Source of the DNA: Reichenbachiella ulvae
GTDB lineage: Bacteria; Bacteroidota; Bacteroidia; Cytophagales; Cyclobacteriaceae
Length of the DNA stretch: 64,000 nt
Assembly (NCBI RefSeq): GCF_025833875.1
Contig: NZ_JAOYOD010000001.1
Location: 4,542,501 to 4,606,500, forward strand
Direction: 5' to 3'
A program made the position numbers and the translations under genes. This document shows, piece by piece, positions 1 to 9,511 of the stretch. Each line of letters begins with the position of its first letter. Positions within the stretch are counted from its first letter, which is position 1. Under the pieces are notes generated by a model, which worked only from the letters and a program-made list of their open reading frames with translations, searched no databases and was not told where the DNA came from.

Positions 1-1128
<1,128 letters not shown>

Positions 1129-1291
1129 TTTATAACAGTGCAAGTGTTTTTTCTTTCATGACGCAATGTCAAGTCCCGCTAAGCGGGAGTATTTAGTACC
1201 TAGTACTAAGTATTGGACTTTAAAATATTAAGTGTGAGACAGTAGGTCTCAGTATAGAGCACGCAATACTCTATATGAAACACATAAGATA
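1129..1291 (+). other. 23S-5S internal transcribed spacer
   Basis: The spacer between 23S and 5S contains no tRNA. It holds a small hairpin (TCCCGCT/AGCGGGA, about 1174-1188) followed by GAGTATTTAGTACCTAG (1187-1203). The latter is repeated exactly at 39723-39739 beside the tRNA-Arg remnant. Function is unknown. Confidence 0.7.
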
Positions 1292-1405
<114 letters not shown>

Positions 1406-1430
1406 TTATCAAATCCCACCTTAGGTGGAT

Positions 1431-1463
1431 AAACCTTGTTAGCAGTGCTGGCAAGGTTTTTTT
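1431..1463 (+). terminator. rrn operon intrinsic terminator
   Basis: Stem AAACCTTG (1431-1438) with CAAGGTTT (1452-1459), followed by a run of T. It sits 26 bp after the 5S gene, as expected for the end of the rRNA transcript. Confidence 0.85.
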
Positions 1464-1590
1464 ATGTCCAATCCCCTAGCATTATGACAGCCAATAATCC
1501 CCTTCCGATATATAATATTTGATTTTGAGGGGGAGAGGCATTTACCATCAAGGGTTTTGAGTTAAATTTACTTTTCAAATAGTTAGAAAT

Positions 1591-1881
1591 ATGTCTGCAA
1601 TAGATAGAAATACCGTTCAGAAATTGGCACACCTTTCGAGATTGGAGTTAAGTGAAAATCAAGAAGAGAAGATGATTGGAGATCTAGGTGCTATATTGGA
1701 TTGGGTAGAGCAATTAGATGAAGTGGATACTGAGAATGTAGCTCCATTAGCCAGTGTAAATGAAGAGGCTTCCGTATTAAGAGTTGATAAGGCGGTTAAC
1801 TATTTTCAAAACAATGAGGCAACGAAAAATGCACCTGAAAAGGAAGGTGATTATTTTGTTGTACCGAAGGTTTTAGGATAA
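1591..1881 (+). CDS. gatC: Asp-tRNA(Asn)/Glu-tRNA(Gln) amidotransferase subunit C
   Basis: Small subunit of the GatCAB amidotransferase, which converts mischarged Glu-tRNA(Gln) or Asp-tRNA(Asn) to the amidated forms; GatC wraps GatA and GatB together. The 96-residue length is normal. The typical pattern is visible: an N-terminal helix with VQKLAHLSRLEL (residues 9-20), the central DWVEQLDEVDTENVAPLASV segment (about 37-56), and a C-terminal tail ending FVVPKVL. gatA and gatB are not in the window. The next gene starts 4 bp after the stop, suggesting co-transcription. Confidence 0.95.
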   Translation: MSAIDRNTVQKLAHLSRLELSENQEEKMIGDLGAILDWVEQLDEVDTENVAPLASVNEEASVLRVDKAVNYFQNNEATKNAPEKEGDYFVVPKVLG

Positions 1882-1884
1882 TCT

Positions 1885-4599
1885 ATGATGGATTTTATTT
1901 TCTGGAAGGAGTGGAAGATCTATGAGAAGATCGCTTTGGCTCTCTTGTCTTTAGTGCTCCTGATTACTGCTTTTACCAGTGTTTTCTTTAATGTAAATGA
2001 ATACTCTGGAGTATTTGATTGGAGTATAAGTGCAGGCTTGAATTATGTACAAGATCAAATTTATTCAGACCATTCATTGATACTTGAGGCCTCTGTAGAT
2101 CAACTTGTCCCATTAGTAGTTCAAAAGTCAGAAGGTCAATTTGTATTAGAAGGTCATTTTTATACTATTGCTCTTTCTATAGTCATTTATATGTTTCTTG
2201 CTTTTGCAATCGCAGTTTCTTCTACTCTAAGTCGATTTTGGTTTGTAGTTGGGATGGGATTGCTGGTGGTTCTCGTAGCGTTAAGTGGCTTTGCTGATCT
2301 TCAGTTGTTTGGTTTAGGCAGAGAGATGTCCATTGGGATTCCTGCATTATCAACGATAGTTCTAGCCTATTATTTCCATGATATTAAGCCGTATTTTAGT
2401 TTATTGATCCGTTGGCTGGCTCTAGTGGTTTGGTTTACGGTATTGGCCTTAGTTATTAATCAATTTTCTGAATCTTCTCAACCATTAATGGCTTTGGCCT
2501 ATCAGGGTTATTGGATGGCCTTGATATTTACTATCATATTTTCCTTAATGGTAGGACATGAAATTGTTTATGGCATCTTGGTGTTAACTACTCAAAGTTC
2601 TACGGATAAATCTAATAGTAATGGATTGCATTTCGTTGTGTTCAGTTTAATCTATCTTCTAAATGTGGCCTTTGTCTACATGAGGAATGCTGGTTATATC
2701 GATTGGGATTTTTACTATCTAAATCCTTTTCTGTTACTTCTGACCTCAACAATTCTTGGGGTATGGGGGTTGAATGCCAGATCATTCATGTATGATTCTA
2801 TCATTCCGTTTAGATCCATAGCATTATATGCTTATTTGGCTCTGGCGGTTTTTTCTTTCATAGTGATAGGTTACTTCCAATATATGGGGAATGATTTGAC
2901 CATGGAGGTTTTGGAAGACGCTGTGATTTTTGGCCATATTGCTTTTGGCGGAATGTTCTTTGTTTATGTGATAGTGAATTTTATCAATTTGCTTCTAAAA
3001 GGCTTACCGATTTATCGGGTGGTTTTTAAGGAGGATAATTTTCCGTATGCTACGGCTAAAATTGCTGGTCTAATAGTAGTAGGAGCCTTCTTTTTTGCTT
3101 CTAATTATGCCCCAATGAACCAAGCTATTGCTGGTTTTTTTAATCAAACTGGAGATTTCAAATTGATTGAAGGAAGAACAGCAGAAGCAAAAGAAGCTTA
3201 TAGAAAAGGGGCCATATATGGTAATATGCTGGGTGATTCTAACGGTGGACATCGCTCCAATTATTTGTATTCCACTTTAGAAGATGATCTGCCGAAAAAA
3301 ATAACATGGCTGAAGAATTCAACCAAAAAGAATCCAACTCCGCAGAGCTTTATCAATTTAGGGTTGGCCTATGAAAAGAACTCTCAGATATTCGATGCGA
3401 TGTTTACCTATCAGGAGGCCATAAGTGCTTTCCCTGAAAATTGGGCCATACAGAATAATTTGGCAATGCTTTATTTAAGAATGGACGTTTTGGATTCGGC
3501 GGCCTATTATTTGAACTTAGATAATGATGCAAATGATTGGCAATCTGCAATTCTACAAGCTAATCAATTGGCACTGGATGCTCAGAGTGGTACAGTTAAG
3601 GATTATATAGCGGGAAATCGAATTGACGTACAGGCCAATGAGCTTGCGACGAGCATACTATATGGCTCAGAAATGGTATACCAGGATGAGGTAAAGGGAC
3701 TGGGTAGTAGTTTGAATTTGGTGACTTATGCCTATCTAAAAAATCTGGGATTGTATTGTGCTAAAACAAAGGATGATCGTTTTTTGACACGAATAGATGA
3801 CTTCCTAAATAATTCAGCTAATGCTGATTACCATTTTGATTTGGCTATGGTCAAGGCATTTAATCTTTATGAATTGGGAAAGGTTAAAGATGCTTTTGTG
3901 TTGATGAATGATCTTTATAACAGAACAGCAGAGCCAGAAGCGATCATTCCTATGATATTAGGTAAATGGAGCATGGAATTGGGGGCAATCAAACTGGCGA
4001 GCACCTATTTTGAAACTGCTAGAGAAAATGGCTACCCCTTGTCAACTGCAGATCTGGTTCAATCCTATGCTATGATGGGTGACCCTTCTGTGGCAATTTA
4101 TCTTTGGGAAAAAGAAATGAAGACTCTGGATACTACGGAGGTAAACTTAGAAGTATACTCAGCTTTAAATGATGCGTTGGCAACAGGAGAAGAAACCTGG
4201 ACTAAGAATTTGTATTCATTTGAAAAGGAAAGGTCACTTCTGTCTCAAGTGACAGCTGCAGATTTGGATAGTACTGCTAAGGCACAGGCTTACCGAGCAC
4301 TTGGTGACAATAACCCATTCTATGTAGAGGGGGTGCTGGCTGCTGTAGGCTTTTTTAACGCTCAGCAGGACAATGATCAGGCATATGGAATGCTACTTGA
4401 TGCAATTACGGTTAATGCTTATTCTGCGCCGCTTATTAAGGCATATATAGATCAATGTCTGGAGATGGGTTTGATCAACTATGCAGAGTCTACTGTGATT
4501 AGGTTGATAGATGTCCTTGATCAGGAAGATTATCAGGCTTATGAAGTGGCATTTGAAGCGAAGAAGGAAGCGGTAATAGTAGCACTGGATAATTGGTAA
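1885..4599 (+). CDS. polytopic membrane protein with C-terminal TPR domain
   Basis: Unrecognised 904-residue protein. The first roughly 430 residues hold about ten or more hydrophobic segments (for example near 15-37, 95-118, 120-142, 165-190 and 400-420). The remainder is a soluble, alanine- and tyrosine-rich helical region with TPR-like spacing (for example NLGLAYEKNSQIFDAMFTY, then NNLAMLYLRM). The architecture suggests a membrane-anchored scaffold with a TPR domain for protein contacts; which side of the membrane it faces cannot be told. It starts 4 bp after gatC (two adjacent ATGs, 1885 and 1888) and is probably co-transcribed with it. It faces the next gene tail to tail with no gap. Function unknown. 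Confidence 0.8.
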   Translation: MMDFIFWKEWKIYEKIALALLSLVLLITAFTSVFFNVNEYSGVFDWSISAGLNYVQDQIYSDHSLILEASVDQLVPLVVQKSEGQFVLEGHFYTIALSIVIYMFLAFAIAVSSTLSRFWFVVGMGLLVVLVALSGFADLQLFGLGREMSIGIPALSTIVLAYYFHDIKPYFSLLIRWLALVVWFTVLALVINQFSESSQPLMALAYQGYWMALIFTIIFSLMVGHEIVYGILVLTTQSSTDKSNSNGLHFVVFSLIYLLNVAFVYMRNAGYIDWDFYYLNPFLLLLTSTILGVWGLNARSFMYDSIIPFRSIALYAYLALAVFSFIVIGYFQYMGNDLTMEVLEDAVIFGHIAFGGMFFVYVIVNFINLLLKGLPIYRVVFKEDNFPYATAKIAGLIVVGAFFFASNYAPMNQAIAGFFNQTGDFKLIEGRTAEAKEAYRKGAIYGNMLGDSNGGHRSNYLYSTLEDDLPKKITWLKNSTKKNPTPQSFINLGLAYEKNSQIFDAMFTYQEAISAFPENWAIQNNLAMLYLRMDVLDSAAYYLNLDNDANDWQSAILQANQLALDAQSGTVKDYIAGNRIDVQANELATSILYGSEMVYQDEVKGLGSSLNLVTYAYLKNLGLYCAKTKDDRFLTRIDDFLNNSANADYHFDLAMVKAFNLYELGKVKDAFVLMNDLYNRTAEPEAIIPMILGKWSMELGAIKLASTYFETARENGYPLSTADLVQSYAMMGDPSVAIYLWEKEMKTLDTTEVNLEVYSALNDALATGEETWTKNLYSFEKERSLLSQVTAADLDSTAKAQAYRALGDNNPFYVEGVLAAVGFFNAQQDNDQAYGMLLDAITVNAYSAPLIKAYIDQCLEMGLINYAESTVIRLIDVLDQEDYQAYEVAFEAKKEAVIVALDNW

Positions 4600-5196
4600 T
4601 TATATGTAATTTTTTTCCCCAGCTCTAATTTCTATATCCAACAAATTTTCTTTTGGTGGAAGGGGGCAAGAATAATCGTGGTTGTAATTGCAATAGGGAT
4701 TATAGGCTCTATTGAAGTCGATGGTTATTCGAGTTGCTCTGGTGAAATCTAAATCAAGATAGCGTCCTCCACCGTAGGTCTCATTGGCGCTGGTTTGATC
4801 CGCAAAGGCAGTGAAAAGTGTTCCTTCTTCGGTGTTTTTAAGAATTAAGAGTTGATGATCCTGCCCTCCTAATGTAAATGATGCAATGGCATATTTCCTG
4901 TATTCAGTACTGCTTCCATCCGAATTGGGGAGGGTTATTAGTCTTTTTTCTTCTATCAATGAAACCTTCGCAATTACTTTGTATTCCTGATTGATCGGGA
5001 AATACTTGAGCTGGACAGTTGTGTCCCCATAGATGTAAAAAGGGGAATTAGAAGACGTACTCAGGTAATTGTCTTTCTCTGTTCTTTCTTTTTGGATCTC
5101 TTCGTTATAGGCCTCTGTTGATTCTGAATCTTTTTCGGGAATGAATATGAAGACCAATAAAGCAATAATGGCTATTGCAGGAATTATTTTTTTCAT
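4600..5196 (-). CDS. DUF1684 domain protein
   Basis: 198 residues. An N-terminal hydrophobic segment (residues 3-20) may be a signal anchor and is followed by a charged linker. The C-terminal half carries the DUF1684 signature: YGGGRYLDLDF, then FNRAYNPYCNYN, then CPLPPKENLLDIEIRAGE near the end. The family has no established function; the conserved Tyr, Asn and Cys cluster suggests a binding pocket. The gene begins 3 bp downstream of radC on the same strand, so both probably share a transcript. Its stop abuts the stop of the TPR membrane gene in convergent arrangement. Confidence 0.85.
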   Translation of the reverse strand: MKKIIPAIAIIALLVFIFIPEKDSESTEAYNEEIQKERTEKDNYLSTSSNSPFYIYGDTTVQLKYFPINQEYKVIAKVSLIEEKRLITLPNSDGSSTEYRKYAIASFTLGGQDHQLLILKNTEEGTLFTAFADQTSANETYGGGRYLDLDFTRATRITIDFNRAYNPYCNYNHDYSCPLPPKENLLDIEIRAGEKNYI

Positions 5197-5199
5197 GAT

Positions 5200-5895
5200 T
5201 TAAAGAATAGCTGAATCGGCAAAACTGAAATAATTATGGTCTGTAAAGATAATATGATCGATGACGGGTATTTCTAATATCCGACCAGCTTCTTTCAGTT
5301 TTTTGGTGAGTTGGATGTCTTGCTGACTAGGTTGAATGTTGCCAGAAGGGTGATTGTGAACCAGAACTATAGAACTGGCTAACTCCTCCAATGCTCTTTT
5401 GAAAATGATTTTGCTATCGACCACAGTTCCAGAGACTCCTCCAGTACTGATTTGTTCTTTTTTGATGACCTGGTTGGCTCGGTTAAGATAGCAAACCCAG
5501 AATTCTTCATGAGGCAAATCTAAAAGATTGGCTTTCATGTACTGATAGAGGTCTTCAGAGCTTAATATTTTGACTCTCTTCTGTGGCTCGGATTCCTTTC
5601 TTCTTCGCCCGATTTCCAGTGCAGCTATTATGGCTATTGCTTTTGCCTCTCCTATACCATTGAATTTCTTTAGATCATGTAGGGAGAGTTTGGCTAATTG
5701 ATTGAGGTTGTTTTCTGTACTTGCCAGGATTTCTTGAGAAACCTGTACTGCAGACATTTTTGCCGTGCCACTGCCTATCAAGATTGCTATTAATTCCGCA
5801 TCAGAAAGGGTGGCTTTTCCTTTTAAGATTAGCTTTTCTCTTGGACGATCCTCCTCAGCCCATTTTTTGATTGTGAGGGACTGGTCGTAGGGCAT
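5200..5895 (-). CDS. radC: RadC family protein (JAMM/MPN domain)
   Basis: 231 residues, normal for RadC. The N-terminal half has a helix-hairpin-helix-like segment (KFNGIGEAKAIAIIAALEIG, about 77-96). The C-terminal half is an MPN domain with the metal-binding motif HNHPSG followed by D (about 180-193). The name reflects an old link to DNA repair that has not held up well; the biochemical role is unsettled. It lies upstream of the DUF1684 gene with a 4-bp gap and downstream of rpsT on the same strand, separated by the rpsT terminator. Confidence 0.93.
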   Translation of the reverse strand: MPYDQSLTIKKWAEEDRPREKLILKGKATLSDAELIAILIGSGTAKMSAVQVSQEILASTENNLNQLAKLSLHDLKKFNGIGEAKAIAIIAALEIGRRRKESEPQKRVKILSSEDLYQYMKANLLDLPHEEFWVCYLNRANQVIKKEQISTGGVSGTVVDSKIIFKRALEELASSIVLVHNHPSGNIQPSQQDIQLTKKLKEAGRILEIPVIDHIIFTDHNYFSFADSAIL

Positions 5896-5962
5896 AGTTC
5901 TATTGATTGGTTCTTAATAAAACTAATGGATTTGAAACGAAATGTAAAAGAGAAACAAAAAA

Positions 5963-5987
5963 AGTCCTGACTGAAGTAGCCAGGACT
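5963..5987 (-). terminator. rpsT terminator
   Basis: Stem AGTCCTG (5963-5969) with CAGGACT (5981-5987). Read on the minus strand, the hairpin is followed by seven T. It lies 25 bp after the rpsT stop and separates rpsT from radC. Confidence 0.85.
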
Positions 5988-6011
5988 CAATATCTTCAAG
6001 AAACTGATGAA

Positions 6012-6263
6012 TTATAGAGAAGCTACCAGCTTAGTCAATTTTGACTTTTGGTTAGCCGCTTTGTTTTTATGAATGATGTTGTTTTTAGCCAACTTGTCGA
6101 TCATCCCTGTTACAGTTTTCAACAATTCTTGCGCTTCAGCTTTATCAGACGTGTTTTTCAATCTCTTTACAAAAGTACGAGTTGTTTTGTGCTGATATCT
6201 GTTTCTCAATCTCTTAGCCTCGTTAGACCTGATTCTTTTTAAAGCCGATTTATGATTCGCCAT
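6012..6263 (-). CDS. rpsT: 30S ribosomal protein S20
   Basis: 83 residues, strongly basic, with the typical S20 start [20 protein letters not shown] and helical body. S20 binds 16S rRNA early in assembly of the small subunit. Monocistronic by context: it has its own -7 promoter element 34 bp upstream and its own terminator just downstream. Confidence 0.97.
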   Translation of the reverse strand: MANHKSALKRIRSNEAKRLRNRYQHKTTRTFVKRLKNTSDKAEAQELLKTVTGMIDKLAKNNIIHKNKAANQKSKLTKLVASL

Positions 6264-6296
6264 TATATAAAGTTGTTATTTTCTAATTTTGGACTG

Positions 6297-6304
6297 CAAA
6301 TGTA
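6297..6304 (-). promoter_or_regulatory. rpsT -7 promoter element
   Basis: On the minus strand this reads TACATTTG, matching the Bacteroidota -7 consensus TAnnTTTG, 34 bp before the rpsT ATG. No clear -33 TTTG is seen at 19-21 bp, so the call rests on the -7 box and position. Confidence 0.5.
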
Positions 6305-6401
6305 GGAGTATTAGATTTAAATAAAAATTCTTTTGCCAAATATATTGTGTGTTCCAGCATGAATATTTAGACTGCATTTCCATTCGAAATCAAAGGATTA
6401 A

Positions 6402-7754
6402 ATGAATTTTATGAGACACTGCTGGTTTGTGGTTTTGCTTTGTGTTTTACTCTCTACACTCAATTCCCATGTCGTTTATTCTATCGCCTTGGACTCTCTG
6501 TTTTCTGTAAACAGAATAGATAGTCTGGAAAGAGTAAATCCTTCGCAATTGGGTATTGATTCTCTCAAGCTATACAGGGGTATAGATTCGGTGATACATG
6601 TAGCAATAGACAGCGGCGCATTTCCGGGTTGCCAAATTTTGCTGGCAAAGGGAGGGAAAGTGTTTTATGAGCGAGCTTTTGGTTTTCATACTTATGATAG
6701 CGTGAGAGAAGTGTCTTTGTCGGACCTTTATGACTTGGCCTCTGTTACTAAAGTAGTGGCGGCAACTAATGCGCTGATGAAGCTATATGATATGGGTATT
6801 ATTGATTTGGATCAAACATTAGGCTATTATTTTCCCTATCTCAAACATTCTAATAAAGCGGATTTAAGCCTAAGAAAAGTTCTGGCACACCAATCGAGAT
6901 TAAAAAGCTGGATACCCTACTATAAAGAATCAAGGCGAAGAAACGGGAAGTACCGTTGGCATACTTTCAAGAACGATTCTTCAGATCAATACCCCATTAG
7001 AGTGCCTGGATCGGATCTTTACATGTACAAGGATTACTATGAGAAAAAGGTTAAGCGCATGATCAAAAGGTCTAAGCTATATGATGAAGAAGGCTATGTC
7101 TATTCTGGGCTTTCGTTTTATTTATACCCTGAGTTGGTTGAACGTCTGACAGGTCAATCCTTTGATGTGTTTCTAGATTCAGTATTTTATCAACCACTAG
7201 GCGCCAGGTCTTTGGGCTTTGAGCCCTTGAATGAGTATCCTTTGGATCAGATCGTTCCCACCGAAGTGGATAGTTTCTTTAGGATGACTCCATTGCATGG
7301 TGTGGTTCATGATGAGGGAGCCGCCGTGATGGAAGGGGTGTCAGGTAATGCCGGTCTGTTTAGCAATGCGGGTGATTTGGCCAAAGTATTGCAAATGTGG
7401 CTGAATGAAGGTGAGTACGCAGGTCAAAGATACCTGAGTGATTCGGTTATTCGGGAGTTTACCAGATGTCAATATTGTGAGCTTGATAATAGACGCGGCT
7501 TAGGATTTGACAAGCCATTGATTGAATATGACTCTACTAAAAGTAGTGTAGCTAAAGCGGCAAGTCCTAATAGTTATGGGCATAGTGGTTATACGGGTAC
7601 TTTGGTTTGGCTCGATCCAGACAACGATCTTATGTTTATTTTCCTATCCAATAGAGTTTACCCTACCAGAGCCAATCCTAAAATATATCAGATGAATGTA
7701 AGACCTGCTATTCACAATTTGGTCTATGATTTGCTAGAAAAAGAAAAATCCTGA
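6402..7754 (+). CDS. beta-lactamase-fold serine hydrolase
   Basis: 450-residue protein of the class C beta-lactamase/penicillin-binding-protein-like family, exported by an N-terminal signal peptide (hydrophobic residues 8-25). Family catalytic motifs are visible: SVTK at 114-117 (nucleophilic Ser and general-base Lys), YSG at 234-236 in place of the usual YxN, and HSG near 386 in place of KTG. Such proteins act as esterases, D-aminopeptidases or peptidoglycan-trimming enzymes; the substrate cannot be told from sequence. It resembles the C-terminal part of some Bacteroidota GH3 fusion proteins but stands alone here. Monocistronic; its stop codon lies inside its own terminator hairpin. Confidence 0.85.
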   Translation: MNFMRHCWFVVLLCVLLSTLNSHVVYSIALDSLFSVNRIDSLERVNPSQLGIDSLKLYRGIDSVIHVAIDSGAFPGCQILLAKGGKVFYERAFGFHTYDSVREVSLSDLYDLASVTKVVAATNALMKLYDMGIIDLDQTLGYYFPYLKHSNKADLSLRKVLAHQSRLKSWIPYYKESRRRNGKYRWHTFKNDSSDQYPIRVPGSDLYMYKDYYEKKVKRMIKRSKLYDEEGYVYSGLSFYLYPELVERLTGQSFDVFLDSVFYQPLGARSLGFEPLNEYPLDQIVPTEVDSFFRMTPLHGVVHDEGAAVMEGVSGNAGLFSNAGDLAKVLQMWLNEGEYAGQRYLSDSVIREFTRCQYCELDNRRGLGFDKPLIEYDSTKSSVAKAASPNSYGHSGYTGTLVWLDPDNDLMFIFLSNRVYPTRANPKIYQMNVRPAIHNLVYDLLEKEKS

Positions 7755-7773
7755 ACTGCCCAGGATTTTCTTC
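7745..7773 (+). terminator. terminator overlapping the serine hydrolase stop codon
   Basis: Nine-base-pair stem AAAATCCTG (7745-7753) with CAGGATTTT (7761-7769) and a 7-nt loop; the TGA stop (7752-7754) is part of the 5' arm. The tail is TTTTCTTCT, a modest U tract. Confidence 0.7.
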
Positions 7774-7779
7774 TATATG

Positions 7780-7796
7780 ATGTCGAGGATCGACAT
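7780..7796. repeat. 17-bp inverted repeat
   Basis: Perfect 7-bp arms ATGTCGA and TCGACAT around GGA, in the 208-bp gap before the OmpA/PD40 gene. It has no T tract, so it is an operator or small hairpin candidate rather than a terminator. Confidence 0.5.
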
Positions 7797-7829
7797 GCTA
7801 ATTATAGGTTATTATTATGTCCGGTAGTA

Positions 7830-7852
7830 ATTTAACTAAATATTAGTTAAAT
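7830..7852. promoter_or_regulatory. 23-bp inverted repeat, operator candidate
   Basis: Perfect 10-bp arms ATTTAACTAA (7830-7839) and TTAGTTAAAT (7843-7852) separated by 3 bp, 110 bp upstream of the OmpA/PD40 gene start. It lacks a T tract and fits a dimeric regulator site better than a terminator. The cognate regulator is unknown. Confidence 0.5.
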
Positions 7853-7962
7853 GCGAATTATTACAATTAATTCTTGAAATATTCATAATCTTAGATCTGT
7901 TTGATTGAATAGTTGGAATTGAGTGGATAGCGTAGCATTTTTACATTATAAGCACGAAGCAC

Positions 7963-9507
7963 ATGAGGGGTATTGCGATATTGATTGGTTGTCTGTTAGG
8001 GTCTCAGATTGGGTTTTCCCAAATTGAGGTATTTAGTGATCAACTGTCAGTTGGGGATTCTTTGAATAGCCCATTTGACGAGTCTACTGTAATACTAAGT
8101 CCTGACGAAAGCCAATTGTATTTCACCAGAAAAAATCATCCAGAGAATGTAGGTGGAGTGGACGACCCGGGAGATGTGTGGTATTCGGAACACCAAATAG
8201 ACGGGACCTGGTCAGATCCGGAAAACCTCAAAAGTGTAAACACTCCAGGTCTCAATCAAATGGTTGGTTTTTTGGATATAGAAAGAAGAATCCTAGTACA
8301 AACAGATACTGGTCTCAAATCCTATTATAGAGTAAGTGGAAGGTGGTTTGATTCTGATCCAGTAGAGGTAGAATATCTAAAGAATCAGGGAGAACATTTT
8401 TCAGCTACGATTTCGGACAATGCTAAAATCATGCTGATTGCGATGGAGTCTTTTGGAACTTACGGTGTTGAGGATCTTTATGTGAGCCAGCTTCAGCCCA
8501 ATGGGAAATGGAGTTCGCCTAAGAACCTAGGTGGTACTCTCAATACCCCACATCAAGAAATAACCCCGTTTTTAGCGGCAGACAATAAGACCTTGTTTTT
8601 TTCTAGTAATGGCAGAGGAGGCCAAGGTAGTTTTGATGTTTTCATGTCTACTCGTTTGGACGATACCTGGCTCAATTGGTCAGAACCTAAAAATCTGGGA
8701 CCTAGGGTAAATACTTCTGGATGGGAGAGCTCCTTCGTCCTACCAACTGAAAAGGAGTTTGCTTTTCTGATAAGTACTCAAAACAGCGAGGGCTATGGTG
8801 ACATCAAGATGGTGAGGGTCGCTCAGGAAATCGAAAAGTTGGAAGAAGAAATAGTCGAGGAAGAACCAGTTGCAGAGGTAGTTCAAAAGAAATTTGTGCC
8901 CATTCATGGCGAGGTGCGTGATCAGGTGACTCGTAGGGTGATTGTCGGAGCAGAAGTTGAGGCTGTAATTTTCCCATCAGGTGAGAAAAAGAAAGCTCGT
9001 ACCAATAGAATGGGACAGTTTACCCTGAATGTAACTGATGGTGAGCGTTACAATGTAAAGGCTCGGGCTTTTCAATATATGACTGCAGAGATAGAGTTGA
9101 GTGCAGTGGAAGCTGCTTCGGGAGAAAGCTACACTTTCGAATTGAACCCGGTGATAGAAGGAAACACGGTTGCGCTCGATAATGTGCTGTTCAAAAGAGG
9201 ACAAAGCGAATTGATTGAAGGCTCAGAAAAGGAATTGGATCTGGTAGTGGAAATGATGAAATACAATCCAGATATATCCATTTTCTTGTCAGGCCATACC
9301 GATAATCAAGGAGACGCCAAACTTAATTTGAAGCTGAGTGAGGAAAGAGTCAAAACGGTGAATCGATATTTAGTTTCTCATGGGATAGCCGAAGAAAGAA
9401 TCAACGGCAAAGGTTATGGGGGTACCAAACCAAGAGCTAGCAATGCGAGCCCAGAATCCCGAAAACTCAACCGTAGAGTTGAGTTTACCATTCAGAAAAA
9501 AGATTAG
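7963..9507 (+). CDS. OmpA-family protein with PD40 propeller and carboxypeptidase-like domain
   Basis: 514-residue exported envelope protein. In order: signal peptide (1-20, ending GFSQ), PD40/WD40-like beta-propeller repeats (about 40-285, with repeated motifs such as LFFSSNGRGGQGSFDVFMS), an acidic linker (EEEIVEEEPVAEV), a carboxypeptidase regulatory-like beta-sandwich (about 305-395), and a C-terminal OmpA domain (about 400-514) with SGHTDNQGDAKLNLKLSEER, which binds peptidoglycan. This layout is common in Bacteroidota and resembles the T9SS-associated PorE-type proteins, although PorE usually also carries a TPR. It probably links the outer membrane to the cell wall. Two inverted repeats lie upstream. 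Confidence 0.88.
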   Translation: MRGIAILIGCLLGSQIGFSQIEVFSDQLSVGDSLNSPFDESTVILSPDESQLYFTRKNHPENVGGVDDPGDVWYSEHQIDGTWSDPENLKSVNTPGLNQMVGFLDIERRILVQTDTGLKSYYRVSGRWFDSDPVEVEYLKNQGEHFSATISDNAKIMLIAMESFGTYGVEDLYVSQLQPNGKWSSPKNLGGTLNTPHQEITPFLAADNKTLFFSSNGRGGQGSFDVFMSTRLDDTWLNWSEPKNLGPRVNTSGWESSFVLPTEKEFAFLISTQNSEGYGDIKMVRVAQEIEKLEEEIVEEEPVAEVVQKKFVPIHGEVRDQVTRRVIVGAEVEAVIFPSGEKKKARTNRMGQFTLNVTDGERYNVKARAFQYMTAEIELSAVEAASGESYTFELNPVIEGNTVALDNVLFKRGQSELIEGSEKELDLVVEMMKYNPDISIFLSGHTDNQGDAKLNLKLSEERVKTVNRYLVSHGIAEERINGKGYGGTKPRASNASPESRKLNRRVEFTIQKKD

Positions 9508-9511
9508 TCCT

